Assembly (NCBI RefSeq): GCF_900094565.1 | Contig: NZ_FMAF01000003.1 | Span: 186,001 to 250,000, forward strand | DNA length: 64,000 nucleotides | Source of the DNA: Martinezella lusitana | GTDB taxonomy: Bacteria > Pseudomonadota > Alphaproteobacteria > Rhizobiales > Rhizobiaceae | Reading direction: 5' to 3' | Shown here: in pieces, positions 39,725 to 48,492 of the stretch | How the letters are laid out: every line of letters begins with the position of its first letter | Position numbering within the stretch: position 1 is the first letter of the stretch | Program-made: the position numbers and the translations under genes | The notes under the pieces: model-generated | What the model was told of the DNA's origin: nothing | The model's database searches: none | What the model saw: the letters and a program-made list of their open reading frames with translations, nothing else

Positions 39725-39991
39725 ATGAGCATTAAAGACTGGAATTATCCCATCATGGTCATCTGCAAGCGTACCGGGAAGGTCTATACCGTCGGGACCA
39801 CGAAGGATGCATTGGACATGCTGCTGAACGCCTGGCCCGTGGCGGAAGGCAAGGCGTTTTTGATGGCCCTGCAGATCTGTGCCGATGTCGAGAGCGGCCA
39901 CGGGCACCCGCTGGAAGCCCGAAACAGCTTCATGGCCGCAGCGATGGAAGCCGGTGTTCCGATCGAGACCACCATGGTCCAACAGCACTGA
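39725..39991 (+). CDS. DUF982 protein, copy 1
   Basis: 88 residues. The DUF982 pattern is plain: an opening WNYPIMVIC, a VGTTKDALDMLLNAWP helix, and EARNSFMAAAMEAG near the end. DUF982 is a family of rhizobia and relatives with no known function. Other members lie at 40757 and 41314. Start ATG with weak GGAGC upstream. Confidence 0.85.
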   Translation: MSIKDWNYPIMVICKRTGKVYTVGTTKDALDMLLNAWPVAEGKAFLMALQICADVESGHGHPLEARNSFMAAAMEAGVPIETTMVQQH

Positions 39992-40163
39992 CCGCGCTCA
40001 ATAGGTCCCACCCGAAGACAATTGCTGCGCATTCCCGCAAGATCAGATAATCCGCTTCCGGCCAAATCCACCCAAAAATGGAGCCTCAACCCGCCTTGTC
40101 TTGGCGGGCGCGCAATATATACCGAGATTGACCTAAGTTATCTGGGTTTTCGGGGATTTAATC

Positions 40164-40523
40164 ATGAAGAAGAACATTCGCGCGGCCCTGGCCGCAGCAT
40201 TGATTTCGTGCGCCTTCGCATCATCCGCACTCGCTTTTGGCGCAATCGCCGTCGACGACCAGCAGGGCCTTTCTGCAGGGGAAGCCGGCTATGGCCTGGG
40301 CTGGGGCTCCAGCCGCGCGGAAGCCGAGCATAATGCCATCAAAGAGTGCCGTTCGGCGGGCAATGACTCCTGCAAGTCGGCCGTGTGGTTCGAACAATGC
40401 GGCGCCTATGTCGGCGATCGCGTCAACTACGGCATTGGCTACGGCAGCAGCAAGCGCGAAGCCGAGCGCATGGCGCTGGACAACTGCCCGCATTGCAAGA
40501 TCGTCGTATCCGACTGCCAGTGA
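40164..40523 (+). CDS. DUF4189 secreted protein
   Basis: 119 residues. Signal peptide (IRAALAAALISCAFASSALA, cleavage near residue 24), then GAIAVDDQQGLSAGEAGYGLG, and two imperfect repeats, SSRAEAEHNAIKEC and SSKREAERMALDNC. Several Cys suggest disulfides in the periplasm. DUF4189 proteins have no established function. Confidence 0.85.
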   Translation: MKKNIRAALAAALISCAFASSALAFGAIAVDDQQGLSAGEAGYGLGWGSSRAEAEHNAIKECRSAGNDSCKSAVWFEQCGAYVGDRVNYGIGYGSSKREAERMALDNCPHCKIVVSDCQ

Positions 40524-40756
40524 TCCGCCGACCTTTCGATCGGCCGCTTGCAAGGTGATTTGAAACGTCCCGCCGCCAGTAGTTCAGCACTTGCGGCGGA
40601 CTCGACGAGATCAGTGCTCCACATAAGCTCTTCGGCGCCGGGCATTTTCTATAGGCTGGGCTGCGGCGTCGTTCCGACAGGACAATCAATTTTCAAGAAA
40701 TTGCGAAACTTTTTCCCCTCGCGGGAGTTTCGATGCCAATGTCGGAGCACCATTGA

Positions 40757-41014
40757 ATGAACATGATCATTATGACCAGCGGCGTTCGCTGGAGCGAACC
40801 TGTGTACCTGCGCATCGGCTACGGCATGCCGGAGAGAATAAGAAGCCCGAAGGATGCCCTCAACCATCTTCTGTTCCGCTGGCCGACCGTTCGAGGGGAA
40901 AAGTATAGTTCGGCAAGGCATATTTGCTCGGCGGCGGAAGGAAACTCCCTTCTTCACAACGAAGCCAGGATGGCATTTGTTGAAGCCTGCGTCGAAGCTG
41001 ACGTGCTGGACTAA
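40757..41014 (+). CDS. DUF982 protein, copy 2
   Basis: 85 residues. Pattern IRSPKDALNHLLFRWPTVRG, a Cys in ARHICSAAEG, then EARMAFVEACVEADVL, all as in DUF982. Sequence differs strongly from copies 1 and 3, so the copies are old duplicates. Start ATG 40757, though a Met two codons later is possible. Confidence 0.82.
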   Translation: MNMIIMTSGVRWSEPVYLRIGYGMPERIRSPKDALNHLLFRWPTVRGEKYSSARHICSAAEGNSLLHNEARMAFVEACVEADVLD

Positions 41015-41313
41015 GCCCGTCGGCATCGATTTTACAGCATCGGGCGCCGCCAAAGGCGCGGCACTGACCGGTCTGAACCTGTTCGCAAACGCACATTCCG
41101 AGAGGTCGACGGCGACAGCCGTCGGACATCCAAACACGGCTTATTCGGACAATAGGCGTGGCAGGTGCTGTTGAAGCAAGCTGCCGGCTCGATCGCGCCC
41201 CCTGGCAACAGGCTGACAGAAGCAACCTCGAAGACACCAGGCAAGATGCCGTTCGACGCGGAACGCTTTTTGCAATGGTTACCGAAGCATATACGTTTCG
41301 GAGGTAGTGCGTT
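41015..41313. other. Noncoding gap between DUF982 genes
   Basis: 299 bases. An open frame on the minus strand (41032-41244) has several Cys but no ribosome site; I do not call it. No RNA or repeat is recognised. Confidence 0.35.
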
Positions 41314-41568
41314 TTGAAACGAAACACTTTACGACCATTCCCGGCCGTAACACTCGTACTCGGAGAGACCGGCGGATATCGCCGCGTCAATTCGGTACAT
41401 CAAGTCGCCGAGTTGCTACTGGAGCATTGGCCGGTCGAAAGCGGCGAAGAATATGTGACTGCGGTGCGCATTTGCCTCGAGGCGATGCTGGGCGCCGTTC
41501 CTCCGGAGGCCGCACGGGACGCCCTGATCAGGGCCGCCCGGGAGGCGGGCCTATCCGTGATGCAGTGA
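41314..41568 (+). CDS. DUF982 protein, copy 3 (TTG start)
   Basis: 84 residues. The pattern VNSVHQVAELLLEHWPVESG and AARDALIRAAREAGL shows DUF982. The start is TTG at 41314, nine bases after GGAGG; no ATG precedes the conserved opening. A GTG in another frame at 41307 opens a long frame that only becomes meaningful in the next gene. Confidence 0.8.
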   Translation: MKRNTLRPFPAVTLVLGETGGYRRVNSVHQVAELLLEHWPVESGEEYVTAVRICLEAMLGAVPPEAARDALIRAAREAGLSVMQ

Positions 41569-41690
41569 ACTCATCCGGTCATTTCGGAACCAGGTGGGAT
41601 CTCCGAAGGGGCAATTCATTCTTTGTGAACCAGTGCGGGCGAAGGTGCCAACAAAGGCAGGCGATTCGCCTTGCTGATGACGGAGATGAT

Positions 41691-41942
41691 ATGTCGCTTT
41701 TAGCATTCCCAGCCGACAGACGCGCCAGTGATATCAGGCGGTGCGCCAGTGCCCTGCAGCAGCTTCACGGAGAGGAAGCAAATCGCTTCTGGCGCTCGGA
41801 AATGGCGGGCTTTGCCGCCACCCTGAAACGGCAGGGAATGGATGAAGACGAGATATCGCGCCAAGCTGGGCTCTTCATGCATGCGGTTCTGATGGAACTG
41901 CAGTTGGCCTTTGCGACGGACGAAATGAACGCGTCCGCCTGA
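41691..41942 (+). CDS. DUF6074 family protein
   Basis: 83 residues starting MSLLAFPADRRASDIRRCA, with ANRFWRSEMAGFAATLKRQG in the middle, the pattern of a small rhizobial family. ATG 41691 is behind CGGAG. It follows the DUF982 gene by 122 bases and may share its transcript. Function unknown. Confidence 0.72.
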   Translation: MSLLAFPADRRASDIRRCASALQQLHGEEANRFWRSEMAGFAATLKRQGMDEDEISRQAGLFMHAVLMELQLAFATDEMNASA

Positions 41943-41947
41943 GGAGG

Positions 41948-42274
41948 CTACTTCGGCAGCCGGCAGAACACGATCGATCGGTCGCCGCTCGATGGCGACC
42001 TGATCTGCACGGTCCAGTCTGCGCCGGGAAAATGAAATCCCTTCGACGCAACAACGCCCGTAATCTGCGTGCAAGCCTTCCGAGCATCGATGGTCGTCAA
42101 GTCGATCGTCGCCGTCACGGAGTATTTCCGGCTGGAAACCTGGCACGGCGCGGTGAACAGGCCAGTATTATCTATCATCTTGCAGACCCGGAACGCGTTG
42201 TTCACGGCATCGTCAGCAGCCAATACAGAATTGGCGACCACCAGAGCAGTGGCCGCCGCCAAAAACATCCTCAT
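41948..42274 (-). CDS. Small secreted protein of unknown function
   Basis: 108 residues. Signal peptide FLAAATALVVANSVLA with cleavage near residue 19; the mature part has four Cys (VCKMID, APCQVS, ACTQIT, VFCRLP), probably two disulfides. Convergent with the DUF6074 gene, six bases between their stops. No family recognised. Confidence 0.65.
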   Translation of the reverse strand: MRMFLAAATALVVANSVLAADDAVNNAFRVCKMIDNTGLFTAPCQVSSRKYSVTATIDLTTIDARKACTQITGVVASKGFHFPGADWTVQIRSPSSGDRSIVFCRLPK

Positions 42275-42569
42275 TGAACACCCCGTTCCCCTGTGGCGGC
42301 ACGGTGCCAGAGCGCGTTTCGTCTTGCAAGATATCTAGCATGAATTATCCATGGCCGTTTACAAATGCGGGTGATAAGCGGATTTTCTCGCGCCATTCAG
42401 TCCGTCTACCGGCCATCTAGAGAACAGCGCTCAGGGCTTGCGATCGTTTCTTCTGGACGCAAAGAACTTCGCCCGGCTTGCATTCAAGCACCAACAAAAA
42501 GAGCCGCAGAAGCGACCCCTTGCCCGACAATGATTTCATATCGTCTTGTCGTCTTGCTTGCCGAACTGC

Positions 42570-42677
42570 CTATGCGATCATCGAAAGCACAACGACCCCC
42601 AGGATGCTTAGGCCGCCGAAAACAGGCAAAAGTTTCACCATGATATGCCGAGCAAGTCTCTTCTCTTTTGAGGTCAT
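42570..42677 (-). CDS. 35-residue single-span membrane peptide
   Basis: Short gene: a basic N-terminus MTSKEKRLARHIMVK, then one hydrophobic span LLPVFGGLSILGVVVLSMIA to the end. GAGGA seven bases before ATG 42677. A near-consensus EcfG promoter (GAAAC-N16-CGTT) ends 32 bases before the start. The basic-in rule puts the N-terminus in the cytoplasm. It may be a stress-induced small membrane protein. Confidence 0.5.
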   Translation of the reverse strand: MTSKEKRLARHIMVKLLPVFGGLSILGVVVLSMIA

Positions 42678-42708
42678 GACCAGATCCTCGCAAATTCCGT
42701 GACGCTTG

Positions 42709-42733
42709 AACGCAAAGACGCGCAAGAAGTTTC
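42709..42733 (-). promoter_or_regulatory. EcfG-like promoter of the 35-residue peptide
   Basis: Minus strand GAAAC (42729-42733), 16 bases, then CGTT (42709-42712). One mismatch to GGAAC. Its spacing to the start resembles that of the DUF883 gene promoter. Confidence 0.4.
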
Positions 42734-42866
42734 ACTTCCATCGTAGTTTCCTAATCTAAGATGTCGCTGAAAGTATGGCGAGCTGATGGTGGTTATCGTG
42801 AGGTCGATGGTGCACCCGTTTGGATACCGCGCCGCCGGCAACTGCTCTCGACCCGAACCTATCTGG

Positions 42867-43235
42867 CTACTGCGGTTCGCCAATCTCCACAGCGTGCCCA
42901 TCAGGATCATAAAACCGGAACACGCGCTGTCCCCAGTCTTGTCGCTCGACGGAATGGATCAGCTCAACATGCGGTGCAATTCTTTCGAACGCTGCATCCA
43001 CATCCTCATGTTCGAAATAGAGAAGCATGTTTCCGCGCCCGTATGGGCTGGACGTTTCAATAGTTTTCTTCCAGACCGTTTGCTCAAGTGACTTCCCGTC
43101 ATGAATGGCGAAGCCGGTCTCGAAGAGAATGAAGTTCCCGAAATCGCTCAGGATTTTGAGACCCAGCAGGTCGCAATAAAATGCCTTCGAGCGAGCTATG
43201 TCGCTGACGAAGGGGATTGGATTGACGAAACGCAT
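42867..43235 (-). CDS. VOC family protein (glyoxalase/bleomycin resistance type)
   Basis: 122-residue single VOC unit pair: opening FVNPIPFVSDIARSKAFYCD, ending FRFYDPDGHAVEIGEP, whose Glu is a usual metal ligand. A His ligand in the first strand is replaced (NPIPFVSD), so metal binding may be incomplete and the role binding rather than catalysis. Alone on the minus strand. Confidence 0.82.
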   Translation of the reverse strand: MRFVNPIPFVSDIARSKAFYCDLLGLKILSDFGNFILFETGFAIHDGKSLEQTVWKKTIETSSPYGRGNMLLYFEHEDVDAAFERIAPHVELIHSVERQDWGQRVFRFYDPDGHAVEIGEPQ

Positions 43236-43405
43236 TGAGGATGCCAGCTCTTTTGAGGAAATCTGGAGAAGGGTAAGGAAATTCCGATGATTGCCAACCA
43301 GTCAATTGGTGATTGTGTTTGGACTTCGACAGCAGGCACCGGTGGGAACGTTAGGCATGACACAGCGCAAAACTCGGGTTGGAGGCGGCCCGTTCATCCT
43401 GACAA

Positions 43406-43440
43406 CCCGATCGGCATGACTGCTGATCGGGCTTTTACTT
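43406..43440. terminator. Terminator-like hairpin
   Basis: Stem CCCGATC / GATCGGG with a 12-base loop, followed by CTTTTACTTTT. On the plus strand it would end a transcript coming from the left; it also lies just after the DUF883 gene on the minus strand. Confidence 0.6.
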
Positions 43441-43466
43441 TTCGAGAATGAGATTATCTCGTTCTC

Positions 43467-43763
43467 TTAGTCCGTCAGCTTGCCGATCAAAAGCCCGGCA
43501 AAGAGACCAAGCAGGGCCGTAACCATAAGAATGGAACTTGTCGCCGTTGGATTGTCCTTGGCAGCCTGAACTACATTTCTGCCTTCGGTCCGCGCCTGGT
43601 CCGCAACATTGGAAACCCTCGTCTTCGCCGACGACAGCGCTTCGTCGGCGCGTTCGGAAGCAACGTCAATCCTGCTGGCCAAATCCGCTGAAAGCTTGGC
43701 AATCTGATTTCGAAGCTCTTCGATCTGCGCATTGATGTCTTTGTCTAGCGTGATGTCGGCCAT
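43467..43763 (-). CDS. DUF883 family membrane-anchored protein (ElaB/YqjD-like)
   Basis: 98 residues. Amphipathic helices NAQIEELRNQIAKLSADLAS and ARTEGRNVVQAAKDNPTATS, then a C-terminal membrane span ILMVTALLGLFAGLLIG. In E. coli relatives bind ribosomes at the inner membrane in stress or stationary phase. A perfect EcfG-type promoter lies 39 bases upstream, agreeing with stress use. AGGAGG precedes the ATG. Confidence 0.85.
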   Translation of the reverse strand: MADITLDKDINAQIEELRNQIAKLSADLASRIDVASERADEALSSAKTRVSNVADQARTEGRNVVQAAKDNPTATSSILMVTALLGLFAGLLIGKLTD

Positions 43764-43801
43764 TAGATCCTCCTGATAGTGGCGTAAAGTCGCCTGTCAG
43801 G

Positions 43802-43826
43802 AACGGCGATGGCTCGCTTTGGTTCC
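43802..43826 (-). promoter_or_regulatory. EcfG-type promoter of the DUF883 gene
   Basis: Minus strand GGAAC (43822-43826), 16 bases, CGTT (43802-43805), a full match to the general-stress sigma consensus, 39 bases before the start codon. Confidence 0.7.
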
Positions 43827-43875
43827 CTGCCCATTCTGACGAGCGGAATAGGATCATCCTCGCCAGATTCATCAC

Positions 43876-44549
43876 ATGTATAGATATTCGGCCGCCCTTG
43901 GCGCGGAAAGGTTCATATCCTCACTGGCGGATATCCATGCCAGCCCTTCAGCTTCGCCGGTCTCCGGCGAGGCGAAGACGATCCCCGCCATCTCTGGCCG
44001 CATATCAGCCGGATTATTGAGGAATTCGACCCCGAATGGCGCTTCTTCGAGAACAAGCGGGCCTGTTCAGCGCGGCAGAGATCGGCGCATCTCACCAGCG
44101 TCGGCCGCTCTTCATTGTGGCCCACGCCAACAAAGTCCCTCTACTGTACGAAGATCGAATTGGTACTGGTGAACAATTGCTTCCGGATGAAGGACGACGC
44201 GGCAGCTGCGGGGTCACAGTTCGGGATCGGCAAGGCTGCGAGGGTTTGGACGCATCTTTGGATGCTCATGCAGGCATGCGGCGCGACACCGACGAAGCCC
44301 TTCAGCTTCCCATCTTCCCACCCGCTCCATCTGAGTTTGAACGCTAAGCCCCGATCCTCGCCCGGAGGCCTGACCTTCAACCCGAACTTTTCGGATTGGA
44401 TCATGGGCTGGCCGATCGGGCGGACCGACCCGATGCGGCCGGTAACGGAGTGGTCAGCCTGGCTGCGGTGTATGCGTGGCGAACTCTCACAGATGCCCTC
44501 TTTGAAGGGGCTTCAAACAACGCTTAAAGACCCTTCAAAACAGCGGTGA
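43876..44549 (+). pseudogene. Frameshifted remnant of a phage-type DNA cytosine methyltransferase
   Basis: Three short frames read in series like the C-terminal part of a C5-cytosine methyltransferase. First SLADIHASPSASPVSGEAK (with ISAGLLRNSTPNGASSRTSG), then EQAGLFSAAEIGASHQRRPL with FIVAHAN in the next frame, then GGLTFNPNFSDWIMGWPIG with EWSAWLRCMRGEL in a third. The catalytic N-terminal half is missing, so it is inactive. It marks an old phage insertion. Confidence 0.5.
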
Positions 44550-44568
44550 GCCGAGTTTCGTACTTTGC

Positions 44569-44940
44569 CTACCGGCAAATATAGCGAACCTCGTATTGCG
44601 GTTCGATTACAAGAAACATTTGGGTGGCGGAGCAATGCCGCCCACTCGATGCCAGCCAAGCAATGGCAGCGTCTTGATAAAGGATCATCGGCGTTCTCGT
44701 GTCGGCGGCGCCAAGCGTGATCCCTTGTCCGGCACCCTGTAGAGCCGCACCGCCAATACCCAGGGTGATCATCATTCGGTTTTCTGCCGGTTTATCGAAA
44801 ATCCGCCATTGCGCATTCGTCGATGGATTTACCCATGTGACGACTTTCACGCCGGAGTAATTCTTCATCGCGTAGTCCATGCCAGCACAGCCGGCCAGAC
44901 CCGCCACAAGCAAAGCAACCAAGCCAATTTTTTTGAACAT
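44569..44940 (-). CDS. Small outer-membrane-type lipoprotein of unknown function
   Basis: 123 residues. Signal with lipobox LAGC (Cys 18), so lipid-modified. The mature part has YSGVKVVTWVNPSTNAQWRI and two late Cys. A Gly/Ala-rich stretch (LGIGGAALQGAGQGITLGAA) is notable. No family recognised. Confidence 0.68.
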   Translation of the reverse strand: MFKKIGLVALLVAGLAGCAGMDYAMKNYSGVKVVTWVNPSTNAQWRIFDKPAENRMMITLGIGGAALQGAGQGITLGAADTRTPMILYQDAAIAWLASSGRHCSATQMFLVIEPQYEVRYICR

Positions 44941-45006
44941 GCGATCCCCATCTGCATTCGAAATGAATGCAGAGTGCGTAACGTGAGTCGAGGGTTTTAG
45001 AGCGTT

Positions 45007-45270
45007 TCAGGTTTTGACGGAAGCGTATCCAGCGTTGACGAAGTAGTTGTTGCATTCGTTGGGCTCGATTGTTTTGACGAGATGTCCGATGTAGCGCCAG
45101 GTGTCATCGATGGTTCGCTTCTGAGCCAGGCGCATCCAGTGCTTGATTTTGGCGAAGGCTTGTTCGATCGGATTGAGGTCGGGAGAATAGGGCGGCAGGT
45201 ACCAGAGCCGCGCACCAGCATTGCGGATCATCTGACGGATGGCGACCGACTTGTGGGAGCCGAGGTTATC
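45007..45270 (-). mobile_element. IS630-family transposase, C-terminal fragment
   Basis: The minus frame reads EDNLGSHKSVAIRQMIRNAG (second DDE Asp), then LPPYSPDLNPIEQAFAKIKH (catalytic Glu) and ends NYFVNAGYASVKT, all IS630 signatures. The 5' two thirds, including the first Asp, are gone. The right junction is near 45265-45275, where the reading on the other strand becomes the end of another gene (DIEAIVDNEEEPA). Confidence 0.8.
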
Positions 45271-45314
45271 CTCCGCGATATCGAAGCTATCGTCGACAAT
45301 GAGGAGGAGCCCGC

Positions 45315-46202
45315 ATGACTAAGTCACTCGTCCTTCACGACGTCGCCGTTAAATCCGACGACAATGTCATTTCCTCTACCCGGAGATCATTTCTTTCGGC
45401 ACTGCCCGGATTGGCAGCGGCATCGGCCGTTCCCGCAGTTCTGGGCAGTCCAAAAGTAGTCCATGCCGCTACGGAGCCTTCCCTGGCTGCAGAAGGAGTG
45501 CATGAAAATCCGGACTTGCTTCAGGCTTATGCCGGTCTGATTGCCGCCTGTGCTGAACTGGCAGCAGCGGAAGACGCACTGGAGTGGTTGGCAGATGAGT
45601 GGCGCCACCTCTGGCCTCTCGCTCCGGAAGAACTCCTGGGCGCAGCCAATGTTCATCTACACTATGGGCACAACGACGGCGCCGAGAGAGACATCATCGG
45701 CCGCTTCATGATGAGGGAAACTGCCGATCTTACGAAGCGGTTAGCTCGCAAATATCGAGAGGAGAACAGAAAGACGTGCTTTCACATCTTCAGTTCGGCG
45801 GAAGCAAAAGAGCATATTGCCAAGTTTTCGCGGCAAATACCGAAGGGACGCACAGAAAAGGCGTTGGCTCGCAACCAAGCCTGGATAGAGGGCGGGCTTG
45901 CATCATGGAACCGGACGCTTGTACTCGCGGAGAGGTATGAGGCCGAAACTGCACGTCTTCGGCATGAATCAGGGGTTCAAGCAGCAAAACAACGAATTGC
46001 CGATGCAGATCTTGCGGTGTGCAAGTCTCGGACGGCGATATCAAAGATCCCCGCGTTCACGCACAAAGGCCTATTTATCAAAGGTGAAGCCCTCAAAATG
46101 ACTGGCCTCTTTGACGGCTCACTCGCCGCCGGTGGTCTTTTGGGTGAAGTGAGCAACTTCATTCGGGCGGTTGCTGATGTGACGGGGAGAACAACGGCAT
46201 GA
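45315..46202 (+). CDS. Tat-signal-like protein of unknown function
   Basis: 295 residues. After about 22 residues it has a twin-Arg type signal (STRRSFLSALPGLAAASAVP). The rest is helical and charged, without a named domain; such proteins occur in phage-derived islands of rhizobia. Its ATG overlaps the stop (ATGA at 45315-45318) of an upstream gene lost to the IS630 fragment. Its own end overlaps the next gene by four bases. Confidence 0.6.
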   Translation: MTKSLVLHDVAVKSDDNVISSTRRSFLSALPGLAAASAVPAVLGSPKVVHAATEPSLAAEGVHENPDLLQAYAGLIAACAELAAAEDALEWLADEWRHLWPLAPEELLGAANVHLHYGHNDGAERDIIGRFMMRETADLTKRLARKYREENRKTCFHIFSSAEAKEHIAKFSRQIPKGRTEKALARNQAWIEGGLASWNRTLVLAERYEAETARLRHESGVQAAKQRIADADLAVCKSRTAISKIPAFTHKGLFIKGEALKMTGLFDGSLAAGGLLGEVSNFIRAVADVTGRTTA

Positions 46203-47242
46203 AGCGCTCTTCCACAATCCTGCAACATCGCCGCGCCGAACTGGAATCCCGGATAGAGGAGATGATTGAACTTCTCGACGTCATCGACGGCGACGCGGAT
46301 CTCGAGGACAACGGCGATGATGAGCCTTCAATCGGATCGACACCGATGATCATCGGAAACAAGATCGAGCTCGATCTGGAGTGGGCGCCGGCCGACGAAC
46401 ACGGAATCGCCGATCACGATGCATTGCACCTATTCCAGCAAGAAGGCGGTTTCTCAGGCTCTCGCTTCGACGGCGACGGCCACCACATCGCCCGGAAGCT
46501 TCTCCGTAGCCATGTGAAGGATCAGCGAAAGCTCGCCAAGGCTCTCGTCCGCACGCGTGTATTCGACCTGTATTCTGCCGGCGTGGGCCCTCGGTCGATT
46601 GCTGCCATGCTGAACGACGAAGGCGTAGCTGCACCACGTGGGAGGCAATGGAACGGCTCCACCATCAACGGTAACGACAAGCGCGGATACGGTATCTTGC
46701 GCAATTCACTCTATGTGGGAAAAATCGTTTGGAATCGGGTCCGGATGGTGAAAGACCCTTCGACTGGTCGGCGCATCTCAAGAGAGAACGAGGAGACTGC
46801 TGTCGAGACGATCGACGCCCCCCACCTTCGGATCATCGATGACGCACTGTTTCAGGCTGTTCGGAGCCGGAAGGAGGCAATCGGCGGCAAACATGCTCAT
46901 ACCGCCCCCAGGAACAGGCGATTGCTGTCGGGGCTGCTGAAGTGCCGTGCTTGCGGGGGCGGCTTGTCCATCATCGGCGCCGATCGCAGCGGCCCACGCG
47001 TCAGCTGCAGCACATGGAAGGAATCAAAGAGCTGTTCAAACAACGCGCGCTACTATGTCCAGAAGATCGAACGAGACGTGATCGATCGCTTGCGCATCAT
47101 GTTCGCCGACACTTCCGCCATAGACGCCTACGTCGAAGAATATAGGGCTGAGAGCAAGCGAATTGCCACCGAGCGACGCAATAGCCGCGGCGCAAAGGAA
47201 CGCGCTGGCAGACGTGCAGATCAGAATTACGCGTGTGATTGA
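46199..47242 (+). CDS. Chimeric open frame: small rhizobial protein joined to serine-recombinase C-terminus
   Basis: The first 115 or so residues (start MKRSSTILQHRRAELESRIE, acidic middle DADLEDNGDDEPSIGSTP, end HIARKLLRSHVKDQRKLAKA) belong to a small rhizobial family of about 100 to 130 residues. From about 46550 (RTRVFDLYSAGVGPRSIAAM) the frame is a Recombinase domain and zinc ribbon. The N-terminal resolvase domain with its Ser nucleophile is absent, so the chimera is not a recombinase. The frame breaks near 47200. Confidence 0.65.
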   Translation: MKRSSTILQHRRAELESRIEEMIELLDVIDGDADLEDNGDDEPSIGSTPMIIGNKIELDLEWAPADEHGIADHDALHLFQQEGGFSGSRFDGDGHHIARKLLRSHVKDQRKLAKALVRTRVFDLYSAGVGPRSIAAMLNDEGVAAPRGRQWNGSTINGNDKRGYGILRNSLYVGKIVWNRVRMVKDPSTGRRISRENEETAVETIDAPHLRIIDDALFQAVRSRKEAIGGKHAHTAPRNRRLLSGLLKCRACGGGLSIIGADRSGPRVSCSTWKESKSCSNNARYYVQKIERDVIDRLRIMFADTSAIDAYVEEYRAESKRIATERRNSRGAKERAGRRADQNYACD

Positions 47243-47612
47243 GCAGGTGTCGAGGGGAACAATCGCGGATGAGGACGTTCTGGCCATTCTTCCCGGGCTC
47301 AAAGCTGAGCGGATGCGCCTGAAAGCTGAACTTGAGGCCGAAGAGGCTCCAACCAACATCATCGAGCTGAAACCAAAGGCTGTCGAGAAATTCAGGGAGG
47401 ATGTCGAGCAGCTCGCCGATATCGTCAACAGTCCTGGTGCCGAGCCCTCGATCGAGCTCGGGAGAGCATTCAGGGAAGTCGTCTCGTCCGTGATCGTCCA
47501 CCCGCGCCAACCGGGTTGTTGTCCGCCGCTAATAACCGGAATATCGGGATTAATCGAGAATATGCGGGAACGAGCGACAAAGGCTGGAAAAACAACGGCT
47601 TTTGCGGTCTGA
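46550..47612 (+). pseudogene. Large serine recombinase remnant, 5' truncated and frameshifted
   Basis: Recombinase domain (VRTRVFDLYSAGVGPRSIAA; GILRNSLYVGKIVWNRVRMV), then a zinc ribbon (LKCRACGGG and CSTWKESKSC) and coiled-coil. Near 47195-47215 the frame shifts by one: the continuation ADVQIRITRVIEQVSRGTIA to KTTAFAV is in a new frame ending at 47612. No catalytic domain remains. Relic of an integrase or transposon. Confidence 0.72.
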
Positions 47613-48492
47613 GCGCGCAAATCCCGGGAAGTAAGATTTGACAGCGTGCGGCAGCAAAAGCGCGAGAACTGAGCCGCCAGCACACTGGTAACGGGTAATT
47701 TGAAATTCGCCGTTAAATCCGCTTCAAAACGGCTTGTCAGACCTTCAAATCATTGAAAATGCTAAGATGAGCCTTGGCCTGCGCGAGCGCACGGTCATCC
47801 GATTTCGAACATCAACGGCGCACCAAAACCAATTTGAGCTTTGCCCGGCAGGGAAAACCACCGGCAGACCTTCTGAAGGGCCTAGACAATCGGCCTTGTG
47901 AGCTTCTTCGCGTCTCGCCCGAGGTTTGCCCAGAGGCTCGCAGAAAATCTCATATCCTTCGGCACGTATTTCGCTCAAAAGAGTCTCAGATGTTTGAAGT
48001 TGACGACTCTGCCATCTAGTGCGAAAAAACGATGGCAAATAAAAAATGGCCTCGATTGCAGCGAAGCCATTTTCCCGACGAACTATTCGTCTATTTGCGA
48101 GTTGCTAAACTCAATGTGGGCCATCTTTCCAAAAAAGGACCAAGATGGCCCATTTGATTAGATGTGCCATTAGACTGCCAACTAGGTCTGCCAGCAGCTC
48201 GTCAAATTTCATGCGTGTCTCCTATGTTGTTAATGCTTTGAACGGGTCACCTATATTTACCCGCTATATTAGCGTGCTGTATGACTTACTTCGAATCAAT
48301 AGGTAACCTGTCAATAATTCGTACGCTTGATTCCAAATCCCTTCAATGTTTTGACCGGTTCGTGCGCCGAATTAATGATTCATGTCTTTGAAGTTGCATG
48401 TAAAAAGCCCAAACGCAGTCTGCCAGTGCAAAGCACTGCTTCAGAAGCGTGTGACAGAAGCGCCTCTGCGATAGGCCTAGCATTCAACATTA
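47613..48492. other. Noncoding accessory stretch with two hairpins
   Basis: 880 bases, lower GC than the flanks. Two hairpins are clear: AAAATGGC/GCCATTTT (48043-48073) and the 11-bp TGGGCCATCTT/AAGATGGCCCA (48117-48152). Open frames here have no ribosome site or recognisable domain and I do not call them. Confidence 0.5.
48117..48152. terminator. Palindromic hairpin in the accessory region
   Basis: Perfect 11-bp arms TGGGCCATCTT and AAGATGGCCCA with a 14-base loop. Terminator or a site of another kind; not next to a gene end on the left. Confidence 0.45.

Noticed and set aside
47745..48038. 97-codon minus-strand frame in the accessory gap
   Set aside because: No ribosome site, no domain, atypical composition; probably chance.
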